Source: Parasedimentitalea psychrophila (GTDB taxonomy: Bacteria; Pseudomonadota; Alphaproteobacteria; Rhodobacterales; Rhodobacteraceae). Taken from it: DNA of 64,000 nt. The notes under the pieces are model-generated. The model did not search any database and was not told the DNA's origin. It saw only the letters and a list, made by a program, of their open reading frames with translations. This document shows positions 43,604-51,806 of the stretch, piece by piece; the first letter of the stretch is position 1; each line of letters begins with the position of its first letter. The DNA is taken from the NCBI RefSeq assembly GCF_030285785.1, contig NZ_CP127247.1, positions 3,309,501 to 3,373,500 on the forward strand, given 5' to 3'. A program made the position numbers and the translations under genes.

Positions 43604-44076
43604 ACCCTTTGGCTGAATTGATCGCCAAATTGTGTAATTTCCCGGGGGCTTTGACAGATGTCCATTGTCATTACCTATCCACAGGCAGTATGCTGCTGGG
43701 AAGTGACTACCACCAATATGGGGTGAGTCACTTCAAATGAGTTTCGCTGTTTTCCGTCTTTGTCCGGTATGATCCGAGAAGGCGAGAACAGACCGATTGG
43801 CCCCGGGGATCCGGGGTAGTTTAGCGCCTGCGCTGGAATGTTTTCAGGGCAGGAAGAAATGGGCAGGGATCGGGATAGTCCCACCTGTCGGAGAAGAACC
43901 GCGATGACGCGCGCGCAGGCACAGAGCTTAGAGACAGGACCGCCGGGAACACTTTCCGCGACCATGTTCTGTCGCGCACCGTCAGATATCGCCCTGACAA
44001 GACATCACCCAAAACGCGCAGCCCCCCCCGGAAACGGCCGGAGCGTGCGCGCGCAGGCATGGTGCACTAAGGAAAC
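43604..44076 (+). other. Long leader region of rne, with a candidate promoter
   Basis: About 470 bases separate the dctD terminator from rne. TTGACA at 43651-43656 is a perfect -35, with TATCCA at 43676-43681 as a weak -10 at 19-base spacing, which would give a leader of nearly 390 nucleotides. A strong hairpin CCCCGG-GGAT-CCGGGG occupies 43801-43816. Long 5' leaders are used for autoregulation of RNase E in enterobacteria. Whether that holds here is inference. No small coding gene is supported. Confidence 0.4.
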
Positions 44077-47000
44077 ATGGCAAAGAAGATGCTTATTGAT
44101 GCCACCCACGCCGAGGAAACTCGGGTTGTGGTGGTCGACGGAAACAAGGTTGAGGAGTTCGACTTTGAATCCGAGAACAAACGCCAGCTTGCTGGCAATA
44201 TCTATCTGGCAAAAGTAACCCGGGTCGAACCCTCTCTGCAGGCAGCCTTTGTTGAATATGGCGGCAATCGTCATGGCTTTCTGGCGTTTTCGGAAATTCA
44301 CCCCGATTACTACCAGATCCCGGTCGCCGACCGGCAAGCTCTGATGGAAGAAGAGCGCGTCTATGCCGAGGCAATGCGCGCCAAGGACGACGAGGAAGAC
44401 AGCAAGCCTGCCAAACCGCGCCGGTCACGGTCGCGAAGCCGTACCAAGGCTGAAGACGTAGCCTCCAAGGATGCGGTTGAGACCAAAGAAGTCGAAATCC
44501 CCCAGACCGAAATTTCCGGTATGGAAACCATTGATCTCAGCGATGAGGCCGACACCGGTTCGGCTGATGTGCTTGGTGTGTCCGAAGGCAGCTCTCCGAT
44601 GGAGACCGTGGCAGAGACCCCGGTTGAAGAACCTGTTCAGGAGCAATCCGAACCACAGGTCGAAGCCGCTGAAGGTGCCGTTGACGCGGTGGCTGAAGAT
44701 GCTGCGCCTGTTGCTGAAGCTACAGTGACCGAAGATGAGACCACCTCGGAGCAACCTGTAGTGCAGGATGCGGCTGCGGAGACATCCGTGGCAGAGGATG
44801 ACGCGACCGAAGCAAAAGAGCCGGGCGACGATGAGCCGGATGCCGACGACAACCGTGCGGACGCCATCTCAAAAGACAGCACAATCGAATCGGTTGCGGA
44901 TGAAGACGACAGCGAGGACATCCGTCCGCGCCGCAAGCCACGTCCACGCCGCTACAAGATTCAGGAAGTTATCAAAGTTCGCCAGGTTCTGCTGGTTCAG
45001 GTCGTCAAAGAAGAGCGTGGCAACAAGGGCGCTGCTCTGACCACATATCTGTCGCTGGCAGGTCGCTACTGCGTGCTGATGCCCAACACCGCCCGCGGTG
45101 GTGGTATCTCGCGCAAGATCACCAATGTTGTTGACCGTAAAAAACTGAAAGAGATCGCCAACGAAATCGACGTGCCGTCAGGTGCGGGCCTTATTGTGCG
45201 CACCGCTGGTGCCAAACGCACCAAGGCTGAGATCAAGCGCGATTATGAATACCTGCAACGGCTGTGGGAACAGATCCGCGAGCTGACGCTGAAATCAATT
45301 GCGCCCGCCAAGATCTATGAAGAAGGCGATCTGATCAAACGCTCGATCCGCGATCTTTATAACCGCGAAATCGACGAGGTGTTTGTTGAGGGTGAGCGCG
45401 GCTATCGCATCGCCAAAGACTTCATGAAGATGATCATGCCGTCGCACGCCAAGAACGTGAAACGCTATAATGAAACCCTGCCGCTGTTCGCCCGTTATCA
45501 GGTCGAAAGCTATCTGGGGGGCATGTTCAACCCGACCGTTCAGCTGAAATCCGGTGGCTATATCGTGATTGATGTCACCGAGGCCCTGGTGGCCATCGAC
45601 GTCAACTCGGGCCGCGCCACCAAAGAAGGCTCGATCGAGGACACCGCCACCAAGACCAACCTGGAGGCCGCCGAAGAGGTGGCCCGCCAGTTGCGACTGC
45701 GGGACCTTGCTGGCCTGATCGTCATTGATTTCATCGACATGGACGAGCGCAAGAACAACGCCGCCGTTGAGAAAAAGATCAAGGACAAGCTGAAAACCGA
45801 CCGCGCCCGTATTCAGATTGGTCGCATTTCGGGCTTTGGCCTGATGGAGATGAGCCGCCAGCGTCTGCGCCCCGGCATGCTCGAAGCCACCACTCAGCCG
45901 TGCCCCTCGTGTCACGGCACTGGTCTGATCCGCTCCGACGATAATATGGCGCTGACCATTCTGCGCCAGATCGAGGAAGAGGGCACCCGCAACCGCTCAC
46001 GCGAAGTCCTGGTGCGCTGCCCGGTCAGCATTGCCAACTTCCTGATGAACCAAAAGCGCGAGCATATCGCCCAGATCGAAGCCCGCTATGGTATGTCGGT
46101 TCGCATCGAAGGGGATCCGCATCTGATCAGCCCTGACTTCACATTGGAAAAGTTCAAGACAGCCACCCGTGCGGTGTCGGTCGCGACGGCTCCGGTGGTA
46201 TCGGTTGATACATCGCTGATGGATCAAGTGGATGCTGACGAGGCTGAAGCCATTGAAGATGAAGAAGAAGAGGTGGTTGTCGAGATCACTGAAGTCTCTA
46301 CTGAAGCGGCTGAAACATCGGATGAATCTGAGACCAAGCCCAAGCGCAAGCGGCGTCGTCGCCGGCGTCGGTCGGGCAAATCTGATGACGCCGAAAACGG
46401 CTCTGAAGATGGCTCGGATGACAGTGCTGAAGCCGCTGTTGCTGCTGAAACCGTCTCCGAAGCAGACGGTGCTGTCTCGGGCGAGGTGACAGCTGATGGC
46501 GAACAGCCAGCCGAAGACGAGAAAAAGCCAAAGCGGACTCGCACCCGGTCGCGGTCACGGTCGCGCGGCAACAAGTCCAAGGTTGAAGCTGCCGAAGGTG
46601 AAGCCACTCCGTCGACTGACGCTCCGGCCGAGGTTGCTGTCGTGGACGAACCCGCTGCAGCTGAACAGCCAGCGACTGAAGCTGAGCCTACGCCAGTAGT
46701 TGCAGAACCAGTGGCAGAAGCTGCACCAGAGGTTTCTGTTGAAACCGCTGTTGCCGACGTCACTGAAGCAGCACCCGCTGAGCAGCCCGAGGCTGCGGTG
46801 GAAACGACTGAGCCTGAGACGGTTGCGGTTGCCACACCCGAGGTGGCTGCAGAACCTGTGGCCGTTGCTGAGGTGGTCGCCGAACCCGTGCCAGAGACCG
46901 CACCGGAGGTGATAGAGACTGCACCGGAGGTGATTGAGACTGCACCGGAGGTGATTGAGACTGCTGCACCGGAAACGGCTGAGGCAGACACAATTGTCGA

Positions 47001-47118
47001 AGCCGCACCCGAACCGGCTGTGGCAGAACCGGAGCTGGTTGCCGCTGAAGAGGTCGCTCCTGAGCCGGAGCAGCCGCCCAAGCCAAAGCGCCGCGGCTGG
47101 TGGTCGCTGGGCAACTAA
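44077..47118 (+). CDS. rne: Ribonuclease E/G (degradosome endonuclease)
   Basis: A 1013-residue RNase E. The S1 domain is split, as in alphaproteobacteria: first part LAGNIYLAKVTRVEPSLQAA near residue 40, then an acidic insertion (~105-285), then the rest at ~290-345. Catalytic segments are VAIDVNSGR and GLIVIDFIDMD. The Zn-link CPSCHGTG begins at Cys609. The C-terminal third is disordered, with Arg-rich patches (KRKRRRRRR, RTRTRSRSR) for RNA binding and an Ala/Glu/Pro/Val-rich tail ending in KPKRRGWWSLGN. The ATG follows AAGGAAAC. A strong terminator comes 11 bases after the stop. Confidence 0.96.
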   Translation: MAKKMLIDATHAEETRVVVVDGNKVEEFDFESENKRQLAGNIYLAKVTRVEPSLQAAFVEYGGNRHGFLAFSEIHPDYYQIPVADRQALMEEERVYAEAMRAKDDEEDSKPAKPRRSRSRSRTKAEDVASKDAVETKEVEIPQTEISGMETIDLSDEADTGSADVLGVSEGSSPMETVAETPVEEPVQEQSEPQVEAAEGAVDAVAEDAAPVAEATVTEDETTSEQPVVQDAAAETSVAEDDATEAKEPGDDEPDADDNRADAISKDSTIESVADEDDSEDIRPRRKPRPRRYKIQEVIKVRQVLLVQVVKEERGNKGAALTTYLSLAGRYCVLMPNTARGGGISRKITNVVDRKKLKEIANEIDVPSGAGLIVRTAGAKRTKAEIKRDYEYLQRLWEQIRELTLKSIAPAKIYEEGDLIKRSIRDLYNREIDEVFVEGERGYRIAKDFMKMIMPSHAKNVKRYNETLPLFARYQVESYLGGMFNPTVQLKSGGYIVIDVTEALVAIDVNSGRATKEGSIEDTATKTNLEAAEEVARQLRLRDLAGLIVIDFIDMDERKNNAAVEKKIKDKLKTDRARIQIGRISGFGLMEMSRQRLRPGMLEATTQPCPSCHGTGLIRSDDNMALTILRQIEEEGTRNRSREVLVRCPVSIANFLMNQKREHIAQIEARYGMSVRIEGDPHLISPDFTLEKFKTATRAVSVATAPVVSVDTSLMDQVDADEAEAIEDEEEEVVVEITEVSTEAAETSDESETKPKRKRRRRRRRSGKSDDAENGSEDGSDDSAEAAVAAETVSEADGAVSGEVTADGEQPAEDEKKPKRTRTRSRSRSRGNKSKVEAAEGEATPSTDAPAEVAVVDEPAAAEQPATEAEPTPVVAEPVAEAAPEVSVETAVADVTEAAPAEQPEAAVETTEPETVAVATPEVAAEPVAVAEVVAEPVPETAPEVIETAPEVIETAPEVIETAAPETAEADTIVEAAPEPAVAEPELVAAEEVAPEPEQPPKPKRRGWWSLGN
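46900..46962 (+). repeat. Three tandem 21-bp units inside the rne 3' region
   Basis: The unit GCACCGGAGGTGATTGAGACT occurs three times head to tail (one base differs in the first), encoding (APEVIET)x3 in the disordered tail of RNase E. In-frame units of this kind can expand or contract between strains without breaking the protein. Confidence 0.9.
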
Positions 47119-47128
47119 AGCAAGTTTG

Positions 47129-47155
47129 AAACGCCGGGGGAAACCCCGGCGTTTT
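47129..47155 (+). terminator. Intrinsic terminator of rne
   Basis: AAACGCCGGGG (47129-47139) pairs perfectly with CCCCGGCGTTT (47144-47154) around GAAA, with a short T tail. It starts 11 bases after the rne stop. Confidence 0.92.
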
Positions 47156-47209
47156 CATTTGTCGGCCATCGAGTTGGGGTGACTGTTTTTGTTGAGACAC
47201 TGTTAGGTT

Positions 47210-47225
47210 GTTTCGCGTGCGAAAC
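47210..47225. promoter_or_regulatory. 16-bp palindrome between convergent rne and tusA-like genes
   Basis: GTTTCGC-GT-GCGAAAC is a perfect 7-bp inverted repeat with a 2-base centre. It lies beyond the rne terminator in the 207-base convergent gap, a place where no promoter is expected. It may be a protein-binding site; the function is unknown. Confidence 0.3.
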
Positions 47226-47325
47226 ATTATCAGGCGATTTCGGAAGAACCGCCATATGTCCGGAGCCGATATGTCACCAGCTTATTTTTAGATTAATGGA
47301 TAGGTGCAGAGGCCGCGCTTGGGGC

Positions 47326-47559
47326 TCAGCCGCCCTTGCGGACCAGATAGATCTGATGGCCGTCAGCCTCGGTTATCTGCAGCAGTGTGTGGCCGCTCTC
47401 ATTGCAGAAATGCGGCACGTCGATCACCGCTGCGGGATCGTCTGCCAGCAGCTGCAGAAGCGCCCCCTGTTGTAGGGGTTTCAGCCGCTTGCGCAGTTTA
47501 AGGACCGGCAGCGGGCACAACAGGCCAATGGCATCCAGTATTTCACTAATATCGCTCAT
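47326..47559 (-). CDS. TusA-family sulfurtransferase
   Basis: A 77-residue SirA/TusA-like protein. The active-site segment LDAIGLLCPLPVLKLRKRL has the conserved Cys-Pro-x-Pro, where Cys carries persulfide sulfur. The fold is complete to the C-terminus (IYLVRKGG). It is divergent from ccdA, so a tie to sulfur or thiol chemistry is plausible. The start is uncertain: ATG at 47559 fits the family but has no clear ribosome site, and an ATG at 47595 would add 12 residues. Confidence 0.85.
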   Translation of the reverse strand: MSDISEILDAIGLLCPLPVLKLRKRLKPLQQGALLQLLADDPAAVIDVPHFCNESGHTLLQITEADGHQIYLVRKGG

Positions 47560-47652
47560 AACAGTCAGATATGACGGAAAATTCATCCTGTCCACAGGGA
47601 TGTGACCAGCTGTCCTCGTGACCTTTGAAATCAGGTGGGGTAAGGCAGTTAT

Positions 47653-48405
47653 ATGTTTGGTATTGAAATCATCGATGCAGGCCTAATCCCTGCTATGCTC
47701 GTCGCGCTGATCGCCGGTTTGATCAGCTTCCTTTCCCCCTGTGTGTTGCCCATCGTGCCACCCTATCTGGCCTATATGAGCGGCGTTTCAATAGGAGATA
47801 TGCAAAACCCCGGTGCGGCCCGCCGCAAGGCGATACTGGCCGCGTTATTTTTTATCATGGGCCTATCAACTGTGTTCCTGTTGCTGGGCTTTACCGCGTC
47901 GATTTTCGGCGCCTTTGTCCTGCAAAACCAAGAGCTCTTCGCGCAGGTCTCGGGCTTGGTGGTGATCATCTTCGGGCTGCATTTCCTGTCGGTCTTCCGT
48001 ATTCCGATTCTGGATCGTGAGATGCGAATGGAGGCGGGGCAGTCCGGTGGATCAGCGATTGGCGCCTATGTACTGGGCCTTGCCTTTGCCTTTGGCTGGA
48101 CGCCCTGTATTGGCCCGCAACTGGGGGCAATTTTGTCGCTGGCAGCGTCTGAGGCCTCGGTTGCCCGGGGAACCATTTTGCTGGGTATTTATGCGCTTGG
48201 CCTTGGCGTTCCCTTCCTGCTTGCTGCCATATTCCTCAGCCGTTCGATGGTGCTGATGAACAAGATGAAACGCCACATGGGTTTGATTGAAAAACTGATG
48301 GGTGGGTTGCTTTTGCTGGTGGGGGTGATGCTGGTGACCGGGTTGTTCTCAACCTTTTCCTGGTGGCTGCTGGAAGCCTTTCCGGCTTTAGCCCTTCTTG
48401 GTTAG
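47653..48405 (+). CDS. ccdA: Cytochrome c biogenesis protein CcdA
   Basis: A 250-residue membrane protein of the CcdA/DsbD transmembrane family with six helices. The redox cysteines lie in SFLSPCVLPIVPPYLAYMSG and FGWTPCIGPQLGAIL, the paired sites that carry electrons from thioredoxin to periplasmic CcmG-type thiols. It would serve the many c-type cytochromes of this organism, including NorC and the di-haem peroxidases here. A terminator hairpin follows. Confidence 0.94.
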   Translation: MFGIEIIDAGLIPAMLVALIAGLISFLSPCVLPIVPPYLAYMSGVSIGDMQNPGAARRKAILAALFFIMGLSTVFLLLGFTASIFGAFVLQNQELFAQVSGLVVIIFGLHFLSVFRIPILDREMRMEAGQSGGSAIGAYVLGLAFAFGWTPCIGPQLGAILSLAASEASVARGTILLGIYALGLGVPFLLAAIFLSRSMVLMNKMKRHMGLIEKLMGGLLLLVGVMLVTGLFSTFSWWLLEAFPALALLG

Positions 48406-48407
48406 AT

Positions 48408-48432
48408 AAAGGGGGCCGGATGGCCCCTTTTA
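48408..48432 (+). terminator. Intrinsic terminator of ccdA
   Basis: AAAGGGGGCC pairs with GGCCCCTTTT around GGAT with one bulged G, ending in a T-rich stretch, directly after the ccdA stop. Confidence 0.75.
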
Positions 48433-48505
48433 CTTTATATGCAGGGTCTTACTCTTGCCGGAATGACCCGCTAGGTTACGGTAAACACATTTTAAGGGCA
48501 GGGCA

Positions 48506-49765
48506 TTGGGTCGGGTCGCGAACAGTCTACAGCGTACAGAGGTGCATCGGCGCCGGGTGTTTTACATCCCCGGCTACGACCCTATTCCGCCGCGCCGCTA
48601 CCGCGAGCTCTATCGTAAAGAGGCGGCGGCACAGGCTGAAATTTCCGGCTATGAGATTGCCCTGAGCGCCAAAGCTTCGAAATCAGGTCCCTACGGGTGG
48701 CAGGTGCAATCCGCTATCGACAAGGCCAAAACGGCCACCGATGTTGAGGTGCTGGTGTGGTCTGATATCGTCCGCGACAGCATGGAGAGCTCGATCCTGG
48801 CGACCTACCTGCAAATGGTGCGAACGGCCTGGATCTATATATCAACAGGAACATTGCGCCGCTTGATGCGATTGCGAAAAGGTCCTGTTATTGCGGCGCT
48901 ATATCCGATTGGCATGTTGCTGGTACAGGCGCTGTTGGCGGCTCTTGTGACCTGGGGTGTGGGCCGGGCGGTGATTGCATTGGCCGAGCATTTCCTGCTC
49001 TTTGGAGCCTTTGTTGGGATGGCTGGCCTCGGTCTCGGGCTGTTGGCCGGGATGGTATTGATGCGCTGGTTCAAGAAAATGGATGGCAAGTTTTTTGCCT
49101 ATTACCTGATGCATGATTACGCCTATTCAGCCTCCTCCAGGGGGGCGTATTCGTCTGCTTTGGAAGGCCGGATGGCAGAGTTCACGACACTGATACGGGA
49201 TGCTCTGGCGGATGATACGATGGACGAGGTCCTGGTGGTTGGACATTCCTCGGGGGCGCATATTGCGGTGTCGGTGCTGTCTGACCTGATCCGTGGCGGG
49301 CTGGCGGACAATCATCCGCCGCTGAGTTTCCTGAGCCTGGGGCAGGTGGTGCCAATGGTCTCTTTTCTACCAAAGGCCTACCGGCTGCGTGCGGATCTGA
49401 AATTCCTGTCGCAGAGCGATGAACTGGCCTGGGTTGATGTCACCGCACCCAGCGATGGCTGTGCCTTTGCGCTCTGTGACCCGGTCAGCGTCAGTGGGCT
49501 GGCCTCGGCGGCGAAACGCTGGCCGCTGGTGTTTTCGGCGGCTTTCACCCAGACCTTAAGCCCGCAACGCTGGGCCGAGTTGCGCTGGCGGTTTTTTCGG
49601 CTGCATTTCCAGTATCTCTGCGCCTTTGATCGGCCAGGAGACTATGATTATTTTCAAATCACCGCCGGTCCGCTGACACTGCGGGAACGCTATCGGGAGC
49701 GGCAGCCGTCACGGTCGCGTATTGATGAAACAGTGTCCAAATATACCGCGGTGGCGCCGCTATGA
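48506..49765 (+). CDS. Membrane-anchored alpha/beta-hydrolase-like protein of unknown function
   Basis: About 419 residues. The N-terminal FYIPGYDPIPPRRYRELY resembles an oxyanion strand. Two transmembrane helices at roughly residues 132-155 and 160-190 follow, and a nucleophile elbow GHSSGAH sits near 251. The pattern matches a family found in roseobacters but not a characterised enzyme. The downstream P450 gene starts inside its stop codon (ATGA), so the two are translated together and may act on the same lipid-like substrate. The start is TTG at 48506 after AAGGGCAGGG; a GTG at 48542 is the alternative. Confidence 0.7.
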   Translation: MGRVANSLQRTEVHRRRVFYIPGYDPIPPRRYRELYRKEAAAQAEISGYEIALSAKASKSGPYGWQVQSAIDKAKTATDVEVLVWSDIVRDSMESSILATYLQMVRTAWIYISTGTLRRLMRLRKGPVIAALYPIGMLLVQALLAALVTWGVGRAVIALAEHFLLFGAFVGMAGLGLGLLAGMVLMRWFKKMDGKFFAYYLMHDYAYSASSRGAYSSALEGRMAEFTTLIRDALADDTMDEVLVVGHSSGAHIAVSVLSDLIRGGLADNHPPLSFLSLGQVVPMVSFLPKAYRLRADLKFLSQSDELAWVDVTAPSDGCAFALCDPVSVSGLASAAKRWPLVFSAAFTQTLSPQRWAELRWRFFRLHFQYLCAFDRPGDYDYFQITAGPLTLRERYRERQPSRSRIDETVSKYTAVAPL

Positions 49766-51111
49766 TGCCGCCCAAACCGCCGTCCCGACCGGGGAAAGTC
49801 TCGTTGTGGCGCTATCTCCGCCTGTTTCGCCAGGACATCCTGTCGGCGCAGCCCGCACGGCTGTATCACGCCTGGATGGCCGAGTTCCGCACGCCGTTCT
49901 TTCGCTCATTCCTGATCAACCAGCCTGACTTGGTGAAAGAGGTGCTTAAAAACCGCCCCGATGATTTTCCCAAATCCAATCGTATTGCCGAAGGGTTGCG
50001 GCCATTGCTGGGGAATTCGGTCTTTCTGACCAACGGGGAGATCTGGAAGCGTCAGCGCCGGATCATTGATCCGGCCTTTGAAGGCGGGCGACTTAAGGAT
50101 AGCTTTCCAGCCATGTGGGACGCGGCAGAGGCGGCGGTTGAACGGCTGCAAGGGCAGTTGGACAGGCCCATCGAGATCGAAGCCCAGACCAGCCACGTGG
50201 CCGCAGATGTAATATTTCGGGCGCTGTTTTCGATCCCCATCGAACATGAGGTCGCGGCTCAGGTGTTCACCCGGTTTCGGGATTACCAGCGCAGCCAACC
50301 AATCCTGAATTTGGCCGCCTTTATTCCAATGCCAGGCTGGATGCCGCGGTTCTTCAAGTCATCGACCAAACGGGATGCGGCGGAGATTCGCAGGCTGATC
50401 ACTCAGTTGACCAATGATCGAATGCGGGCAATTGAGGCCGGCGATGCACCGGACGATTTGGCGACCAAAATCATGACCACCACTGATCCGGTAACAGGGC
50501 AGCAGTTCAACACCGAGGAAATGGTTGATCAGGTGGCGATTTTCTTTCTGGCCGGACACGAGACCAGCGCCTCGGCGCTGGCCTGGACCTTGTATTTGAT
50601 GGCGCTTTACCCGGAGTGGCAGGATCGTGTGGCTGCCGAGGCGGCGGCCTTGGAGGAGCAGTCATTTGCGGTGATGTCGAAACTGCGGACCAGTCGGGAT
50701 GTGTTCCGCGAGGCGCTGCGGCTGTATCCTCCGGTTCCGATGATGGTGCGTCAGGCAACCTGCCCTGAGCAGTTTCGTGACAGGGATGTGCCAGTGGGAT
50801 CGCAACTTGTGGTCAGTCCCTGGCACCTTCACCGGCATGACCGGTTGTGGGACAACCCGGATGGATTTGATCCCGGCCGTTGGGCAACTGAGAACGGAAA
50901 AACCTGTCAACGCGAAGCCTTTATTCCGTTCTCAACCGGCACCCGGGTTTGCCCTGGTGCCGGGTTTGCCATGGTTGAGGGTCCATTGATCCTGTCGATG
51001 CTGCTGCGCGCCTATCGGGTAGAAGCTGTTGTCGGGCGCGAACCGGTGCCGGTGGCACATCTGACCGTCCGGTCGCGGGACGGCATCTGGTTAAAACTGC
51101 ATCGGCGGTGA
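49762..51111 (+). CDS. Cytochrome P450
   Basis: A 449-residue soluble P450. The I-helix AGHETS (264-269), ExxR in REALRLYPP, and the haem loop FSTGTRVCPGAGFAM with the axial Cys397 are all intact. The general look is of the bacterial class resembling CYP4/CYP102-like fatty-acid hydroxylases, but the substrate cannot be named. There is no ferredoxin or reductase gene beside it. It overlaps the preceding membrane hydrolase gene by four bases. Confidence 0.93.
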   Translation: MMPPKPPSRPGKVSLWRYLRLFRQDILSAQPARLYHAWMAEFRTPFFRSFLINQPDLVKEVLKNRPDDFPKSNRIAEGLRPLLGNSVFLTNGEIWKRQRRIIDPAFEGGRLKDSFPAMWDAAEAAVERLQGQLDRPIEIEAQTSHVAADVIFRALFSIPIEHEVAAQVFTRFRDYQRSQPILNLAAFIPMPGWMPRFFKSSTKRDAAEIRRLITQLTNDRMRAIEAGDAPDDLATKIMTTTDPVTGQQFNTEEMVDQVAIFFLAGHETSASALAWTLYLMALYPEWQDRVAAEAAALEEQSFAVMSKLRTSRDVFREALRLYPPVPMMVRQATCPEQFRDRDVPVGSQLVVSPWHLHRHDRLWDNPDGFDPGRWATENGKTCQREAFIPFSTGTRVCPGAGFAMVEGPLILSMLLRAYRVEAVVGREPVPVAHLTVRSRDGIWLKLHRR

Positions 51112-51119
51112 TCGCACCC

Positions 51120-51163
51120 CGGAATTTTCAAAAATTCCGAGCCGTTTTCTTCGAAGAAAACGG
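51120..51163. terminator. Twin palindromic hairpins between convergent P450 and small gene
   Basis: CGGAATTTT (51120-51128) pairs with AAAATTCCG (51131-51139), and CCGTTTTCTTC (51142-51152) pairs with GAAGAAAACGG (51153-51163) as a perfect 22-base palindrome. They fill the 52-base gap between the P450 stop and the stop of the minus-strand gene, so each strand meets a stem with internal A/T runs. They most likely form a bidirectional terminator. Confidence 0.7.
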
Positions 51164-51355
51164 TCAGGTGATCTGGCGTACCACCTCTTGGTTGCAGAAA
51201 ATGACCATTTGACCGGCGTTCTCGACTGCGTGATAGCCGCGGCGTTTCAATTCAGCCTCGAAGGCGGCACGACCGACATACCGATCGATGTCATGCAGCT
51301 TGCGCCGAATGACCGCACCGTTTTGCGCTGCTTTGGAGCTGAACAAATGCATCAT
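51164..51355 (-). CDS. Small conserved protein of unknown function (fumC operon)
   Basis: A 63-residue basic protein (MMHLFSSKAAQNG, IDRYVGRAAFEAELKRRGYHA, QMVIFCNQEVVRQIT). Similar proteins in Rhodobacteraceae are often labelled phosphoribosylanthranilate isomerase, which is not credible at this length with no TIM barrel. It is the last of four minus-strand genes behind fumC. The start is uncertain between 51355 and an in-frame ATG at 51391. Confidence 0.6.
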   Translation of the reverse strand: MMHLFSSKAAQNGAVIRRKLHDIDRYVGRAAFEAELKRRGYHAVENAGQMVIFCNQEVVRQIT

Positions 51356-51414
51356 CCAGCATTCCGCAGAGAGAGGGGCAGGGACTGGCATGGGCTAAAC
51401 CTGCGCTGTCAAAG

Positions 51415-51633
51415 TTAAGGTGAGGTTAACCGCCTCAGTACAAACAGCCGGATCGCTGAGGCCAGGCCGCAATCGGTGCCTCGGGATTCGTCGATTTCAG
51501 CGGCCAAAACGTTGATCGGACGATCACCGTCTTCGGCGATTTTGCGAAAGGCGGCCCAGAACTCGTCCTCAAGCGATACCGAGGTGCGATGTCCGCGCAG
51601 GGTCAGCGAATGTTTGCGGGGGCGGCTGTTCAT
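51415..51633 (-). CDS. Ribbon-helix-helix domain protein
   Basis: A 72-residue protein with an RHH_4-type fold: HSLTLRGHRTSVSLEDEFWAAFRKIAEDG gives the DNA-contacting strand and first helix, and a second helix lies near SAIRLFVLRRL. Members are small DNA-binding proteins of unknown targets. ATGA overlaps the stop of the preceding DUF4169 gene, so translation is coupled within the fumC transcript. Confidence 0.78.
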   Translation of the reverse strand: MNSRPRKHSLTLRGHRTSVSLEDEFWAAFRKIAEDGDRPINVLAAEIDESRGTDCGLASAIRLFVLRRLTSP

Positions 51634-51806
51634 GGTTCATTCTGGTGACCATCAAGGTCACGCTTGGCGTTTTCGAGTCTGCTGCGATCCAGCTGTTTCT
51701 CAGCCTTGTTGCGGCCAAACTTGACTGCATTCTGGTTGGCACGGGCCTTTTTCTCGGCCCGTGCCTGGTCTTTTCTGAACCGGTTCAGGTTGACCGGCTC
51801 TGCCAT
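51630..51806 (-). CDS. DUF4169 family small basic protein
   Basis: A 58-residue lysine- and arginine-rich protein ([19 protein letters not shown], then NAVKFGRNKAEKQ). The sequence fits the DUF4169 family, common in alphaproteobacteria beside fumC and an RHH gene. Its ATG overlaps the fumC stop by one base (TAATG) and its stop overlaps the next start. Function is unknown; the basic, helical character suggests nucleic-acid or ribosome contact. Confidence 0.8.
   Translation of the reverse strand: MAEPVNLNRFRKDQARAEKKARANQNAVKFGRNKAEKQLDRSRLENAKRDLDGHQNEP

Noticed and set aside
43838-44218. 126-codon frame across the rne leader and start
   Set aside because: It runs into rne in another frame and resembles no protein.
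46232-47114. Long Ser/Ala-rich frames opposite and within the rne tail; also a CRISPR-like look of the repeats
   Set aside because: They are shadow frames of the biased RNase E tail. The repeat is three adjacent 21-bp units with no spacers, so it is not CRISPR.
51164-51355. Phosphoribosylanthranilate isomerase label often given to such small proteins
   Set aside because: At about 63 residues no TIM barrel is possible.
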